Positions 8,415 through 17,607 of a stretch of DNA of 64,000 nucleotides are shown here, one piece after another. Within the stretch, counting starts at the first letter, position 1, and each line of letters begins with the position of its first letter. The position numbers were made by a program, and so were the translations under genes. The notes under the pieces are model-generated. The model saw only the letters and a program-made list of their open reading frames with translations. It did not search any database and had not been told where the DNA came from. Source of the DNA: G963666705 sp963666705 (GTDB lineage: Bacteria > Pseudomonadota > Alphaproteobacteria > CADEGL01); assembly GCA_963666705.2 (NCBI GenBank), contig CAXXKO010000029.1, positions 310,001 to 374,000 on the forward strand, given 5' to 3'.

Positions 8415-9707
8415 CTATCCGATCCAGAACTTGACCACGAAGGCGGCGGCGATCGCCACCATGGCGGGCGAGGAATCGCTGAACTTGCCGCTCAGGATCT
8501 TGATGGCGACGTAGGCGATGAAGCCGATGCCGATGCCGGTGGCGATCGAGAAGGTGAAGGGCATGGCGATCGCCGTGATGACGGCGGGTGCGTACTCGGT
8601 CACGTCGTCCCAGTCGATCTCGGTCAGGCCGCGGGCCATGATGCAGGCCACGAAGAGGATGGCGGGCGCGGTGGCGTAGCCCGGAATGGCGCCGGCGATG
8701 GGCGCGAAGAAGAGCGCCAGGATGAAGAGGACCGCCACCACAACGGCCGTGAGGCCCGAGCGCCCGCCCGCCTTGATGCCGGCCGCGCTCTCGATATAGC
8801 TCGTGGTGGTCGAGGTGCCGAGGCAGGCGCCGATGATGGTGGCCGTGCTGTCGGCGATGAGCGCCTTCTTGAGCCGCGGCAGGCGACCGTCCTCGTCCAA
8901 CAGGCCGCCCTGGTGTGCCACGCCCACCAGCGTGCCGGCGGTGTCGAACAGATCGACCAGCAGGAAGGTGAAGACGATGGTGATGAAGCCGACCTCGAGC
9001 GCCCCCGCCAGATCGAGCTGGAAGAAGGTGGGGGCGAGGCTCGGCGGGGCTGCGACCAGGCTCGATGGCGGCGGCGCCGTGCCCGCCAGCATGGCGATGA
9101 TGGCGACCAGCAGGATGCCGATGATGATGGCGCCCGGGATCTTGAATCGGTCGAGGGCCACGATGACGACGAAGCCCACCGCCGCGAGGATGGTCGTGAG
9201 CTGGGTCAGATCGCCCACGGTCACCAGGGTGTCGGGATTGCCCACCATGATGCCGGCGCCCTTGAGGGCGATGATGCCGAGGAAGAGGCCGATGCCGGCC
9301 GAGATGGCCATCTTCTGGGAGCGTGGGATCGAGTTGATGATCCACTCGCGCACCGGCAGGAGGCTGAGGATCAGGAACAGGACGCCCGAGAAGAAGACGG
9401 CGCCCAGCGCCACCTGCCAGGAATAGCCCATGCTGCCCACGACCACGAAGGCGAAGTAGGCGTTGAGGCCCATGCCGGGCGCCAGCGCGATGGGGTAGTT
9501 GGCGTAGAGCCCCATGATCAGGGTGCCGGCCGCCGCCGCGATGCAGGTGGCGACGAACACCGCGTCGCGATCGAGGCCCGCGGCCGACAGGATCGCGGGA
9601 TTGACGAAGATGATGTAGGCGAGCGTCAGAAACGTGGTGATGCCGGCGATGATCTCGGTACGGACGTTCGTCCCCAGCTCATCCAGCTTGAAATAGGATG
9701 ACAGCAT
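8415..9707 (-). CDS. NCS2-family nucleobase permease (guanine/hypoxanthine/adenine type)
   Basis: 430 residues with about 12-14 hydrophobic segments. Hallmarks of the AzgA-like branch of NCS2 proton symporters are visible: the N-terminal RTEIIAGITTFLTLAYIIFVNP, the segment PGMGLNAYF, LVDLFDTAGTL and GTSTTTSYIES. ATG at 9707 is chosen over the upstream ATG at 9755 because it is preceded by GAGGGGG at proper spacing and fits the family's N-terminus. It is the first gene of a likely minus-strand operon with the two enolase-superfamily enzymes. No purine riboswitch was found in the leader (9708-9846). Confidence 0.85.
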   Translation of the reverse strand: MLSSYFKLDELGTNVRTEIIAGITTFLTLAYIIFVNPAILSAAGLDRDAVFVATCIAAAAGTLIMGLYANYPIALAPGMGLNAYFAFVVVGSMGYSWQVALGAVFFSGVLFLILSLLPVREWIINSIPRSQKMAISAGIGLFLGIIALKGAGIMVGNPDTLVTVGDLTQLTTILAAVGFVVIVALDRFKIPGAIIIGILLVAIIAMLAGTAPPPSSLVAAPPSLAPTFFQLDLAGALEVGFITIVFTFLLVDLFDTAGTLVGVAHQGGLLDEDGRLPRLKKALIADSTATIIGACLGTSTTTSYIESAAGIKAGGRSGLTAVVVAVLFILALFFAPIAGAIPGYATAPAILFVACIMARGLTEIDWDDVTEYAPAVITAIAMPFTFSIATGIGIGFIAYVAIKILSGKFSDSSPAMVAIAAAFVVKFWIG

Positions 9708-9846
9708 GGCCCCCTCGCGCGAGTTGTTTTGGAAGTCCCCAAGTAGCGGCGGCATTATTGCGCCGATGGCCGCCCCGCGCCAGCGCGGCGCGGCGAATCC
9801 GGGCCCGGTTATGGTTTTCTTAATGGGGCTGCCCTAGATTCAGGGC

Positions 9847-10696
9847 ATGGTCAGGGTCATCCCTTTCTCGCTGCTTGCGCTGGCCCTTATGGCGCCGGCA
9901 TTGGCGGCCCAGGAGATCAAGGTCACGCGTGACGACTGCGCGGGCCTCGTCAACCATGTGCCCGACGCCGGCGTGGCCTATCAGTCGGGCGTGGACGCGA
10001 ATGGCAACCAAGTGGCCTCGGCCGACCTGGGCGGCGGCTTCAGCTACGAGGCGCCGACCGATTTCAGCTTCAACGTCACCATCAACCCCATCGACTATCA
10101 GCGCCGCCGCAACCTCGAGGCCAACCGCGCGGCGCTGGCCGCGGAGCAGTCCGCCGCCGCGGCCACGGCCGAGACCCTGGAGACCGCGGCCGCGACGCTC
10201 CAGGACACCACCGAGAGCCTGGCGACGGCCGAAGCGTCGCTCGAGGCGGAGGACGCCGCCGTCCTCGTCACCTTCGAAGCGGCCAGCCAGGTCATCCGTC
10301 GACGCCACGGGCGGGACTGCCCCGACGGCGGCCCAGCTCACCGCCCGCGCGGCGCAGCTCGACCAGCTCCACACCAACACCTTCGACGACCCCACCTACA
10401 CGGACCTGCAGGAGCGCGTCGACCTCAACGAGCAGTCCCAGGCCACCAACGCGTCCGATATCGCCGCCAACGAATCGTCCCAGGCCACCAACAACGCCAC
10501 CGTCCATTCGCTGGCCCAGGATGAAGCGGCCCTCGATACTGAGGCGGCCGAGATCGCCGGGAAGGGCACCAGCGCGACCCTCAATGTCGGCACGGTGACC
10601 TTCAAGGATGGGCGCGTCTACCTCAACGACCAGCTCATCGGCGACCAGGACCAGGCCCGGCTCGAGGACGCCTGCCGCGCCGCTTTCGGCGGCTGA
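9847..10696 (+). pseudogene. Secreted coiled-coil protein, unknown function, frameshifted
   Basis: I do not recognise a family. The frame from ATG 9847 begins with a clear signal peptide (MVRVIPFSLLALALMAPALA, then AQE). A beta-like region with two Cys-poor segments follows, then a long Ala/Thr/Glu-rich coiled coil (about residues 80-150). The continuation (LTARAAQLDQLHT, NNATVHSLAQDEAALDTEA, ending DQARLEDACRAAFGG) lies in another frame. The switch occurs near 10291-10300; dropping one C gives a smooth AASQVIVDATGG junction. The full product would be about 280 residues and probably periplasmic. A CCTAGATT box sits 8 bp before the ATG, suggestive of a -10 with a very short leader. Confidence 0.55.
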
Positions 10697-10812
10697 ACGG
10701 GGCGCGCCGCCACCTCTCATTCCGTCCTTCGTTGCCAGGCCCGGGGCCGGTGCCCTAATCTCCGCCGGCGCCCGCTCTACGCCGGCGTGTGGCATCATCG
10801 AAGCAAGCCGGC

Positions 10813-11427
10813 ATGAGACATCAGGACAAGGCCGAGGCGGCGTTCCCGAGCTACTACCTCGAGCGTATCCACGAGGACGCCGAGAACCTGAATTACGCCC
10901 TGGCCAAGCTGTGCCGCGCCGTTTGCACAGAGCCCTTGGGCGGCCCCGCGCCGGGGGAGGGCGGGCTCGCCTCCTCAGGCGACCTGTTCGCGGCGGCGCA
11001 TCCGGCCGCGGCCACGCTTCGCGGCATGGTGACCGATGCGGTCAATGCCTATCTCGGGAACCTCGCCGACCGCCTCTACGAGGAGCCCGCGCGCCTCAAG
11101 GGCGGCCTGGGCATCACGGCCTGGGCCCATATCCTGCGCGGCGGCCAGCCGCTCGAGATCGCCGCCGACCCGGCGGCGATGTATGCCGGGACTTATTGCG
11201 TCGCCGTGCCCGGCCACATCGTGCGGAGCGAGGACCCGGCCGGGGATATCGTGCTGCTGAGCCCGCTTCCGGCCTCCCACGGGCCGCCGCTCAAATCCCA
11301 GCACCAGATCCGCGCCGAGGACGGCCTCCTGGTCCTGTTCCCCGCCTATATGGCGCACCGGGTGCCGGCCTTCTCGGGCGGGGCGGAGCGGATCGCGGTC
11401 GAGCTCGTGGTGCGGGCTCGCGCCTGA
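10813..11427 (+). CDS. 2OG-Fe(II) oxygenase-like protein, probably metal-site deficient
   Basis: 204 residues. The C-terminal half follows the fold signature of putative 2-oxoglutarate oxygenases of the TIGR02466/PF13759 type: a G..Y.V strand (YAGTYCVAVP), then GLLVLFPAYMAHRVPAF with the distal His, then an Arg in AERIAVELVV. In active relatives the segment before the G-x-Y strand carries HxH or HxD; here the aligned residues are A-A-D, so the first ligand is lost. It may be a pseudoenzyme or use another ligand set. An earlier GTG at 10789 is possible. The stop overlaps the ATG of the carbamoyltransferase by one base, implying coupled translation. Confidence 0.5.
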   Translation: MRHQDKAEAAFPSYYLERIHEDAENLNYALAKLCRAVCTEPLGGPAPGEGGLASSGDLFAAAHPAAATLRGMVTDAVNAYLGNLADRLYEEPARLKGGLGITAWAHILRGGQPLEIAADPAAMYAGTYCVAVPGHIVRSEDPAGDIVLLSPLPASHGPPLKSQHQIRAEDGLLVLFPAYMAHRVPAFSGGAERIAVELVVRARA

Positions 11428-13123
11428 TGTGGGTCCTCGGCGTCACCAGTTCTCACAACGGCGGTGCCGCGCTCATCCACGAGGGCCGGGTCGAGGTGGC
11501 GATCCAGGCCGAGCGCCTCAGCCGGCGCAAGCGCGAGGACACGCGGTTCGACCGCGCCAACGCGGTGTTGCGCGACTGCGTGGCCTATTGCCTCGATCAC
11601 GCGGGTATCGGATATGGCGACCTCGCCGCCATCGCCACCTGTACGCCGTGGGAGCATTACCGCCTCGACCCGGCGCTGCTGGCGAGGAAACCGGCGCCGC
11701 GGCCACGCTCGCCAAAGTGCGTTGCCTGAGCGTGCCGCACCATCTGGCCCACGCCGCATACATCCTCCACTACGCCGAGACCGAGCGCGCCATCGTGCTG
11801 GTGGTGGACGGCAGCGGCAGCTTCGAGGCCCAGCGCCCGAAGCTCAATATCCAGGAGCGCGAGCTCGACCCGCTCAAGTTCGTGCAGCCGGACCAGAAGG
11901 AAACCGTCTCCGCTTATGCCTACGACGGCCGGGACCTCAGCCTCATCTACCGGTGCGCGGACGCTCGCGCCCATCCGAGCCACCCCATGGAGGGTCACCG
12001 CCAGATCATGGGGCACCTGTGGGAGTGGGCGTCGCGCCATATCCTCGGGGAAAGCTCGGAAGCGGGCAAGGTGATGGGCCTCGCCGGGTTCGGGAACGCC
12101 GACACCTATCGCGACCTGGATGTCATGGGCCTCGCCGAGGATGGGCGGCTCGAGGTCCGTTTCGACCGGCTCTACGAGCGCTTCGGCCCCCCCACCCCGC
12201 GGGCGGTGGCGGTGATGGGGGACCAGCGCCTCGCCGACATCGCCGCCCATGTCCAGGACCGCACCAATGAGATGCTGCTCGCCCTCTGCTGCTTCCTGCG
12301 CGGGCGCTACGAGGCGCCGCACCTCTGCTATTCGGGCGGGGTCGCGCTCAACGGCCTCGCCAACGAGCACGTCATCCGGGCGGGCCTCTTCGAGGCCGTG
12401 TTCCAGAACGGCTCCTGCGAGGACAACGGCACGGCGATCGGCGCGGCGCTGGCCGCCCACCATGCCCTCACCGGCGCGCGCGTAACGGAGCCCGTGACCG
12501 ACTATTACGGGCGGCCCTATTCCGAGGTGGAGGCCGCGGCGGCGTTCGCGCGCTACCACCTGCCGGCGGCCAAGCTCGACCGGGAAGGCCTGCTCGCGCG
12601 CGCCGCCAGGGCAATCGCGGCCGGCAAGGTCATCGGCTGGCACCAGGGGCGGGGCGAGTTCGGGCCGCGCGCGCTCGGCAACCGCAACATCCTCGCCGAC
12701 GCGGGCAACGCCGGCATCAAATCCGTGCTCGACACCAAGGTGAAGCGGCGCGAGCCCTACAGGCCCTATGCCCCGGCCGTGCCGCTCGATGTGGCGGGGG
12801 CGTATTTCGACCTCGAAGGACCCTCGCCGGTGATGATTCGCGTCGGCCATGCCCGCGACGGCCGCCTGCCCGCCGTGACCCATGTCGACCGCACGGCGCG
12901 GGTGCAGACGGTGACGCCGGAGGGCAACCCCCTCTTCCACGACCTGCTGCGGGCGGTGGGACGCGAGACCGGGATTCCGGTGGTGCTCAACACCTCCTTC
13001 AACGTGGCCGGTGAGCCCATCGTCGAGAGGCCCGAGGACGCCATCCGCACCTTCCTCCATTCGGGCATGGACGAGTTCTATATCGGCCACAACGTGGCCG
13101 TGCGCCCCGGCAAGCCGGCTTAG
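11427..13123 (+). pseudogene. NodU/CmcH-family carbamoyltransferase, frameshifted
   Basis: These enzymes use carbamoyl phosphate and ATP to O-carbamoylate sugars, antibiotics or glycans through a carbamoyl-adenylate. The N-terminus (MWVLGVTSSHNGGAALI) runs from ATG 11427. The rest, with SVPHHLAHAA (metal/adenylate site), VLVVDGSGS, CYSGGVALNG, GRGEFGPRALGNRNILADA and the C-terminal KRREPYRPYAPAV and LNTSFNVAGEPIVE, is in a second frame. The switch lies near 11675-11695 and needs one missing base. Apart from this the roughly 565-residue protein is complete, so decay is recent or the base is an assembly error. The 2OG-oxygenase-like gene precedes it directly. Confidence 0.85.
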
Positions 13124-13173
13124 AAACAGGCGAGGATGCCGCCGGCGGCCGTCGGGCACGCCGCCTCGGCGCC

Positions 13174-14853
13174 CTAATTCGGCAGCGCGTCGAAGGCGAT
13201 GCAGACGCGGCTGTCCACGCTCTCGAAGGGGATCGTATGGTGCCAGAAATGGGAGGGAAAGACGACCATATGGCCCTCGGCGGGCGCGAATGTGCAACTC
13301 AGGAAGTGGGCCTGGGATTGGGCCCCCTCGGCCCACGGCTTGTTCTGGCCGAAGCGGATATGGCCGGCCTCGCCGCTGCCACCCGCACCGACCTCGGGTG
13401 GCAGGTGGATGTAATAGACGCCGCTGCAGAACCCATTGGGATGGATATGGGGGCTCTGGTAGCCGCCTGAATTCAGCACCACGGCCCAGCCCGTGAGCCG
13501 CCACGATGCGGGAATATCGCGGGCGAAGGGGTTGCCGGAGGGCCTGAGGACGGTCTCGGCATAGCTGCGCACCTGGCGCTCGATCATCTTCTCGAGGCTG
13601 ACCAGGAGCGGTGCGGCACCCGTCAGGACCTCGAGGCTCTGGCTGCCGTTGGTGGTCGCGATCGTCGGCCGGTCGAGCATGAGCGTGGGGTCGCCCCGGA
13701 TGTAGTCGAGGAGCGCGCGGTTGAAGCCGGCAACCGAGTCCCAGCCCTCGACCCTGGCGATCTCGCGAAAGGAGATCAAGCGATCCGCGTCGAATACCAC
13801 CGCCTCCTCCTCCATGAGGCCGGCATATTGGAGGGCGATACCGAAATGGGCCTGCGCTCGCTTGCTCCCTGGCTGGATCGCGAGCGCCTTGCGGAACGCG
13901 GCCAGCGCGCCCTCTGTGTCACGGGCCTCCTGCCGGCAGAGGCCGAGGTTGGTCCATGCCTTGAGGAAATCGGGCCGCGCCGCCACGGCGCGCTCGAGCT
14001 CCTCTTCCGCCTCGGCGAAATGTTCCTGCTCGTAGAGCACGGCGGCCAGGTTGGTGCGCGCCTCGGCCGAATCGGGCGCGCGGGCGATCGCCAGGCGGCA
14101 GGCGGTCGCCGCTTCGTGGGGGCGCCCCAGCTCGTGCAGGACGACGCCCATGCCGATATGGGGATCGGCGCGGTCGGGCGCCGCCCGCGCCGCCGCATGG
14201 TAGGCCGTGTGGGCATCCTCGAGACGGCCCATGTTCTGCAGGATCAGGCCGCGGTTGTAGTGGGCGTCGAAGGAGCTGGGGTCGCCCGAAAGCACCTGGC
14301 CCAGGGTGAGCAGCGCCTCGTCCTGGCGGCCCGTCTGGGTCTGGGTGACGGCCAGATTGAGGAGGACCGGCGCCTGTGGGCCGGCGAGTTCGATGGCCCG
14401 TTCGTAGGCCTCCATGGCGCCCGGGTGGTCGCCCGCGGCGCGGCGGGCGTTGCCGAGATTGAACTGGGCCTCGGCGAAATCCGGATCGGCGTCGAGCGCG
14501 CGCTGGTATGTGGCCGCCGCCTCCGCCGCGCGGCCGGTCGCCATGTAGGCGTTGCCGAGGTTGTTGAGCAGCTTGGGATGGGCGGGGTTCCCGGCGATGC
14601 CCTGTTTCAGGAGCTTGATGGCGCCGAGATGGCGCTCCGACTGGGAGAGGATCATGGCGCGGAGGCTGACCGTCTCGGGATGGGTCGGGCGCCATTTGAG
14701 GATGTTCTGGTAGCCCCGCTCGGCGGCGACCAGGCGGCCGGCCTGGTGGTCGGTCTTGGCCGCCGCCAGCATGGCGCTGAGCCGCGCGCCATCGGGCGCG
14801 CCGGGCGCGGTTGCCGCCTCCTTGGCGCGGCGGCGCCGCTCTTGACGGTTCAT
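13174..14853 (-). CDS. TPR-repeat protein with C-terminal 2OG-Fe(II) oxygenase domain
   Basis: 559 residues from ATG 14853 (MNRQERRRRAKEAA; an in-frame ATG at 14874 is the alternative). Roughly ten TPR-like helical pairs occupy residues 30-345 (NNLGNAYMATGRAAEAAATYQRAL is one unit). The C-terminal domain has the iron site H469-I-H471, the G-V-Y-Y strand, distal His 538 in FPSHFWHH, and Arg 549 for 2-oxoglutarate. It is therefore a predicted active dioxygenase with a protein-binding arm, possibly a hydroxylase acting on a protein or sugar. It converges on the carbamoyltransferase and is divergent from proS, with a perfect 16-bp palindrome in between. No signal peptide is seen, so it is presumably cytoplasmic. 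Confidence 0.8.
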   Translation of the reverse strand: MNRQERRRRAKEAATAPGAPDGARLSAMLAAAKTDHQAGRLVAAERGYQNILKWRPTHPETVSLRAMILSQSERHLGAIKLLKQGIAGNPAHPKLLNNLGNAYMATGRAAEAAATYQRALDADPDFAEAQFNLGNARRAAGDHPGAMEAYERAIELAGPQAPVLLNLAVTQTQTGRQDEALLTLGQVLSGDPSSFDAHYNRGLILQNMGRLEDAHTAYHAAARAAPDRADPHIGMGVVLHELGRPHEAATACRLAIARAPDSAEARTNLAAVLYEQEHFAEAEEELERAVAARPDFLKAWTNLGLCRQEARDTEGALAAFRKALAIQPGSKRAQAHFGIALQYAGLMEEEAVVFDADRLISFREIARVEGWDSVAGFNRALLDYIRGDPTLMLDRPTIATTNGSQSLEVLTGAAPLLVSLEKMIERQVRSYAETVLRPSGNPFARDIPASWRLTGWAVVLNSGGYQSPHIHPNGFCSGVYYIHLPPEVGAGGSGEAGHIRFGQNKPWAEGAQSQAHFLSCTFAPAEGHMVVFPSHFWHHTIPFESVDSRVCIAFDALPN

Positions 14854-14920
14854 GGCGACGCCACCCGTTTCCAATACTCCGACCCGGCCATACTATCTTC
14901 GGCGGCGGGCCGCGCGACAC

Positions 14921-14936
14921 GGAAATTCGAATTTCC
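14921..14936. promoter_or_regulatory. Perfect 16-bp palindrome between divergent genes
   Basis: GGAAATTCGAATTTCC is fully self-complementary and unusually AT-rich for this region. It lies 68 bp before the TPR-oxygenase start and 71 bp before proS. It could be an operator for a dimeric regulator. Confidence 0.4.
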
Positions 14937-15007
14937 CATCTTGCGTTGCGGTCCGTGGCGCCGTTGCCTAATGTCTCGCAGCCCTGCCGCCCCACGCCGA
15001 GGAGCCC

Positions 15008-16327
15008 ATGCGCCGGACCCGATACTTCCTGCCGACACTCAAGGAGACCCCGGCCGAGGCGGAGATCGTCTCGCACCGGCTGATGCTGCGCGCCGGCATG
15101 ATCCGCCAGGCGAGCGCCGGCATCTATTCGTGGCTGCCCCTCGGTATCCGCGTGCTCAAGAACGTCGAGCGGATCGTGCGCGAGGAGCAGGACGCGACCG
15201 GCGCGCAGGAAGTGCTGATGCCGACCATCCAGTCGGCCGAGTTGTGGAAGCAGTCGGGCCGTTACGACGATTACGGCAAGGAGATGCTGCGCATAGAGGA
15301 CCGCCACGGCCGCGAGATGCTCTACGGCCCCACCAACGAGGAGCTGATCACCGACATCTTCAAGGCCTCGGCCAGGAGCTACCGCGACCTGCCCAAGAAC
15401 CTCTACCACATCCAGTGGAAGTTCCGGGACGAAGTGCGGCCCCGCTTCGGCGTCATGCGCGGTCGCGAGTTCCTGATGAAGGACGCCTATTCGTTCGACA
15501 TCGATTTCGAAGGCGCGCGCCGGTCCTACAACAAGATGTTCGTGGCCTACTTGCGGACCTTCGCCCGCATGGGCATGCAGGCCATCCCCATGGAGGCCGA
15601 TTCGGGCCCTATCGGCGGCGACATGAGCCACGAGTTCCAAATCCTCGCCGATACGGGGGAGAGCGAGATCTACTGCCACCGGGACTTCGTCGAGTTCGAC
15701 GTGCTGGGGAGTAGCGTCGACTACGAGGGCGACCTCCACGCAATCGTCGATCATTGGACGAGCCTCTATGCCGCCACCGACGACAAGCACGACCCGGCGC
15801 GCTTCGCGGCCGAGGTGCCGGAGGAGAGGCGCGTTGTTCACCGCGGCATCGAAGTCGGGCACATCTTCTATTTCGGCACCAAATATTCCGAGCCCCTGGG
15901 CGCCCAGGTCGCCAATCGGGATGGCGAGTCCGTGGCGGTCCATATGGGCTCGTACGGTGTCGGGGTCTCGCGCATGCCGGGCGCCATCATCGAGGCGAGC
16001 CACGACGACGCTGGCATCATCTGGCCCGAATCGGTGGCGCCCTTCCGGGTCGGGCTCATCAATCTGCGGGTCGGGGACGCGGCCTGCGACGCGGCCTGCG
16101 AGGACGCATACGCCAAGCTGCTCGGCGCGGGCACCGAGGTGCTCTACGACGACCGCGAGGAGCGGCCGGGCCCCAAATTCGCCGAGATGGACTTGATCGG
16201 CCTGCCCTGGCAGCTCGTCATCGGGCCGCGCGGCCTCGCGGCCGGCACGGTCGAGCTCAAGTCGCGCAAGAGCGGGGAGAAGGTCGAGATCTCTCTCGAG
16301 TCCGCCCTCTCGCGCCTCTTGGGCTGA
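15008..16327 (+). CDS. proS: Prolyl-tRNA synthetase (short alphaproteobacterial type)
   Basis: Class II synthetase charging tRNA-Pro in the cytoplasm. The 439-residue product lacks the editing insertion found in the longer E. coli type, which is usual in alphaproteobacteria. Class II motif 1 (SWLPLGIRVLKNVERIVREEQ), motif 2 (KFRDEVRPRFGVMRGREFLMKDAYSF) and motif 3 (GSYGVGVSRMPGAIIEA) are visible, and the C-terminal anticodon-binding domain follows (PFRVGLINL...EERPGPKFAEMDLIG). ATG at 15008 follows GAGGAGCCC. lolC starts 18 bp after its stop, a gene order common in this class. Confidence 0.96.
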   Translation: MRRTRYFLPTLKETPAEAEIVSHRLMLRAGMIRQASAGIYSWLPLGIRVLKNVERIVREEQDATGAQEVLMPTIQSAELWKQSGRYDDYGKEMLRIEDRHGREMLYGPTNEELITDIFKASARSYRDLPKNLYHIQWKFRDEVRPRFGVMRGREFLMKDAYSFDIDFEGARRSYNKMFVAYLRTFARMGMQAIPMEADSGPIGGDMSHEFQILADTGESEIYCHRDFVEFDVLGSSVDYEGDLHAIVDHWTSLYAATDDKHDPARFAAEVPEERRVVHRGIEVGHIFYFGTKYSEPLGAQVANRDGESVAVHMGSYGVGVSRMPGAIIEASHDDAGIIWPESVAPFRVGLINLRVGDAACDAACEDAYAKLLGAGTEVLYDDREERPGPKFAEMDLIGLPWQLVIGPRGLAAGTVELKSRKSGEKVEISLESALSRLLG

Positions 16328-16345
16328 GGCGGCCAGGCGGCGCGC

Positions 16346-17596
16346 ATGGCCTTTTCCGCCTTCGAGCGAACGGTCGCGCTGCGCTACCTGCGCCCGCACC
16401 GGCAGGAAGGGTTCGTCTCCGTCATCGCCCTGTTCTCGCTGCTCGGCATCATGCTGGGCGTGGCGACCCTCATCATCGTCATGTCGGTGATGAACGGCTT
16501 CCGGCAGGAGCTGCTCGACCGCATCCTGGGGCTGAACGGGCATATGGACGTCAACGCCGTCGACGGCGGGCCGATTCCGGACTTCGACCCCGTCGTCGAG
16601 GCGATCCGGCGGGTGCCGGGCGTCGTCACCGCGGCACCTGTCGTCGAGGGCCAGGTCATGGCGACGGCGAACGGCGTCGCCGGCGGCGCGCTCGTGCGCG
16701 GCTTGCGGCGCGCGGATCTCGAAGCCCGCCCGATCATCGCCGGCGGCCTGGTGATGGGCTCCTTCGACGATTTTGGCGGCAACGACGCGGTGCTGGTGGG
16801 CGACAAGCTCGCCCGCCGCCTCGGCCTCCTCGTCGGCGGGCGCGTGACCCTCATCTCGCCCAATGGCAACCCCACCGTCTTCGGCACCGTGCCGCGATCG
16901 AAGGCCTACCGGGTGGTGGGGATCTTCAACGTCGGCATGTACGAATACGACAGCACCTTCATCTTCATGCCGCTCGCCGCCGCGCAGGTCTACTTCCGCG
17001 TTCCCGACGCGGTGACGAACCTCGAGATCATGATCGAGGACCCCGACCAGGTGGCGGCGGCGCGGGCGCCGATCTTCGCGGCCGCGGGCCGGCCCGTGCG
17101 CCTGCGCGACTGGCGGCAGGCGAACGCGACCTTCTTCGGCGCCCTGCAGACCGAGCGCAACGTCATGTTCCTGATCCTGACGCTCATCATCGTGGTGGCG
17201 GCGTTCAACATCATCTCGGGCATGATCATGCTGGTGAAGGACAAGGGCCGCGACATCGCGATCCTGCGCACCATGGGGGCGACGCGCGGCATGATCATGC
17301 GCATCTTCTTCCTCTCGGGCGCCAGCGTGGGCTTCCTCGGCACGGTTGCCGGCCTGGGCCTGGGCCTCGTCTTCTGCGCCAATATCGAGGCCATCCGCCA
17401 ACTCCTCCAGTCCCTCACCGGGACGGAGCTGTTCTCGCCCGAGATCTACTTCCTCGCCCACATGCCGGCCGAGGTCGAGCCGATGGAGGTCGGGGTCGTG
17501 ACCCTGATGGCCTTCGGGCTCTCCTTCCTGGCGACGCTCTACCCCTCCTGGCGGGCGGCGCGGCTCGATCCCGTCGAGGCGCTGCGCTATGAGTGA
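16346..17596 (+). CDS. lolC: Lipoprotein-releasing ABC transporter permease LolC/LolE
   Basis: Inner-membrane subunit that extracts mature lipoproteins and hands them to LolA for transport to the outer membrane. The 416-residue product has one N-terminal membrane helix (VIALFSLLGIMLGVATLIIVMSVMNGF), a large periplasmic domain (about 50-260) and three C-terminal helices, the standard LolC/E (MacB-like) topology. A single permease gene with lolD is usual where a LolF-type homodimer replaces LolC plus LolE. It ends 11 bp before the lolD start. Confidence 0.93.
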   Translation: MAFSAFERTVALRYLRPHRQEGFVSVIALFSLLGIMLGVATLIIVMSVMNGFRQELLDRILGLNGHMDVNAVDGGPIPDFDPVVEAIRRVPGVVTAAPVVEGQVMATANGVAGGALVRGLRRADLEARPIIAGGLVMGSFDDFGGNDAVLVGDKLARRLGLLVGGRVTLISPNGNPTVFGTVPRSKAYRVVGIFNVGMYEYDSTFIFMPLAAAQVYFRVPDAVTNLEIMIEDPDQVAAARAPIFAAAGRPVRLRDWRQANATFFGALQTERNVMFLILTLIIVVAAFNIISGMIMLVKDKGRDIAILRTMGATRGMIMRIFFLSGASVGFLGTVAGLGLGLVFCANIEAIRQLLQSLTGTELFSPEIYFLAHMPAEVEPMEVGVVTLMAFGLSFLATLYPSWRAARLDPVEALRYE

Positions 17597-17607
17597 GGGC
17601 CTGGGCT

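Noticed and set aside
9708..9846. Purine riboswitch before the nucleobase permease
   Set aside because: No conserved purine-aptamer core or paired loops could be found in the leader on the minus strand.
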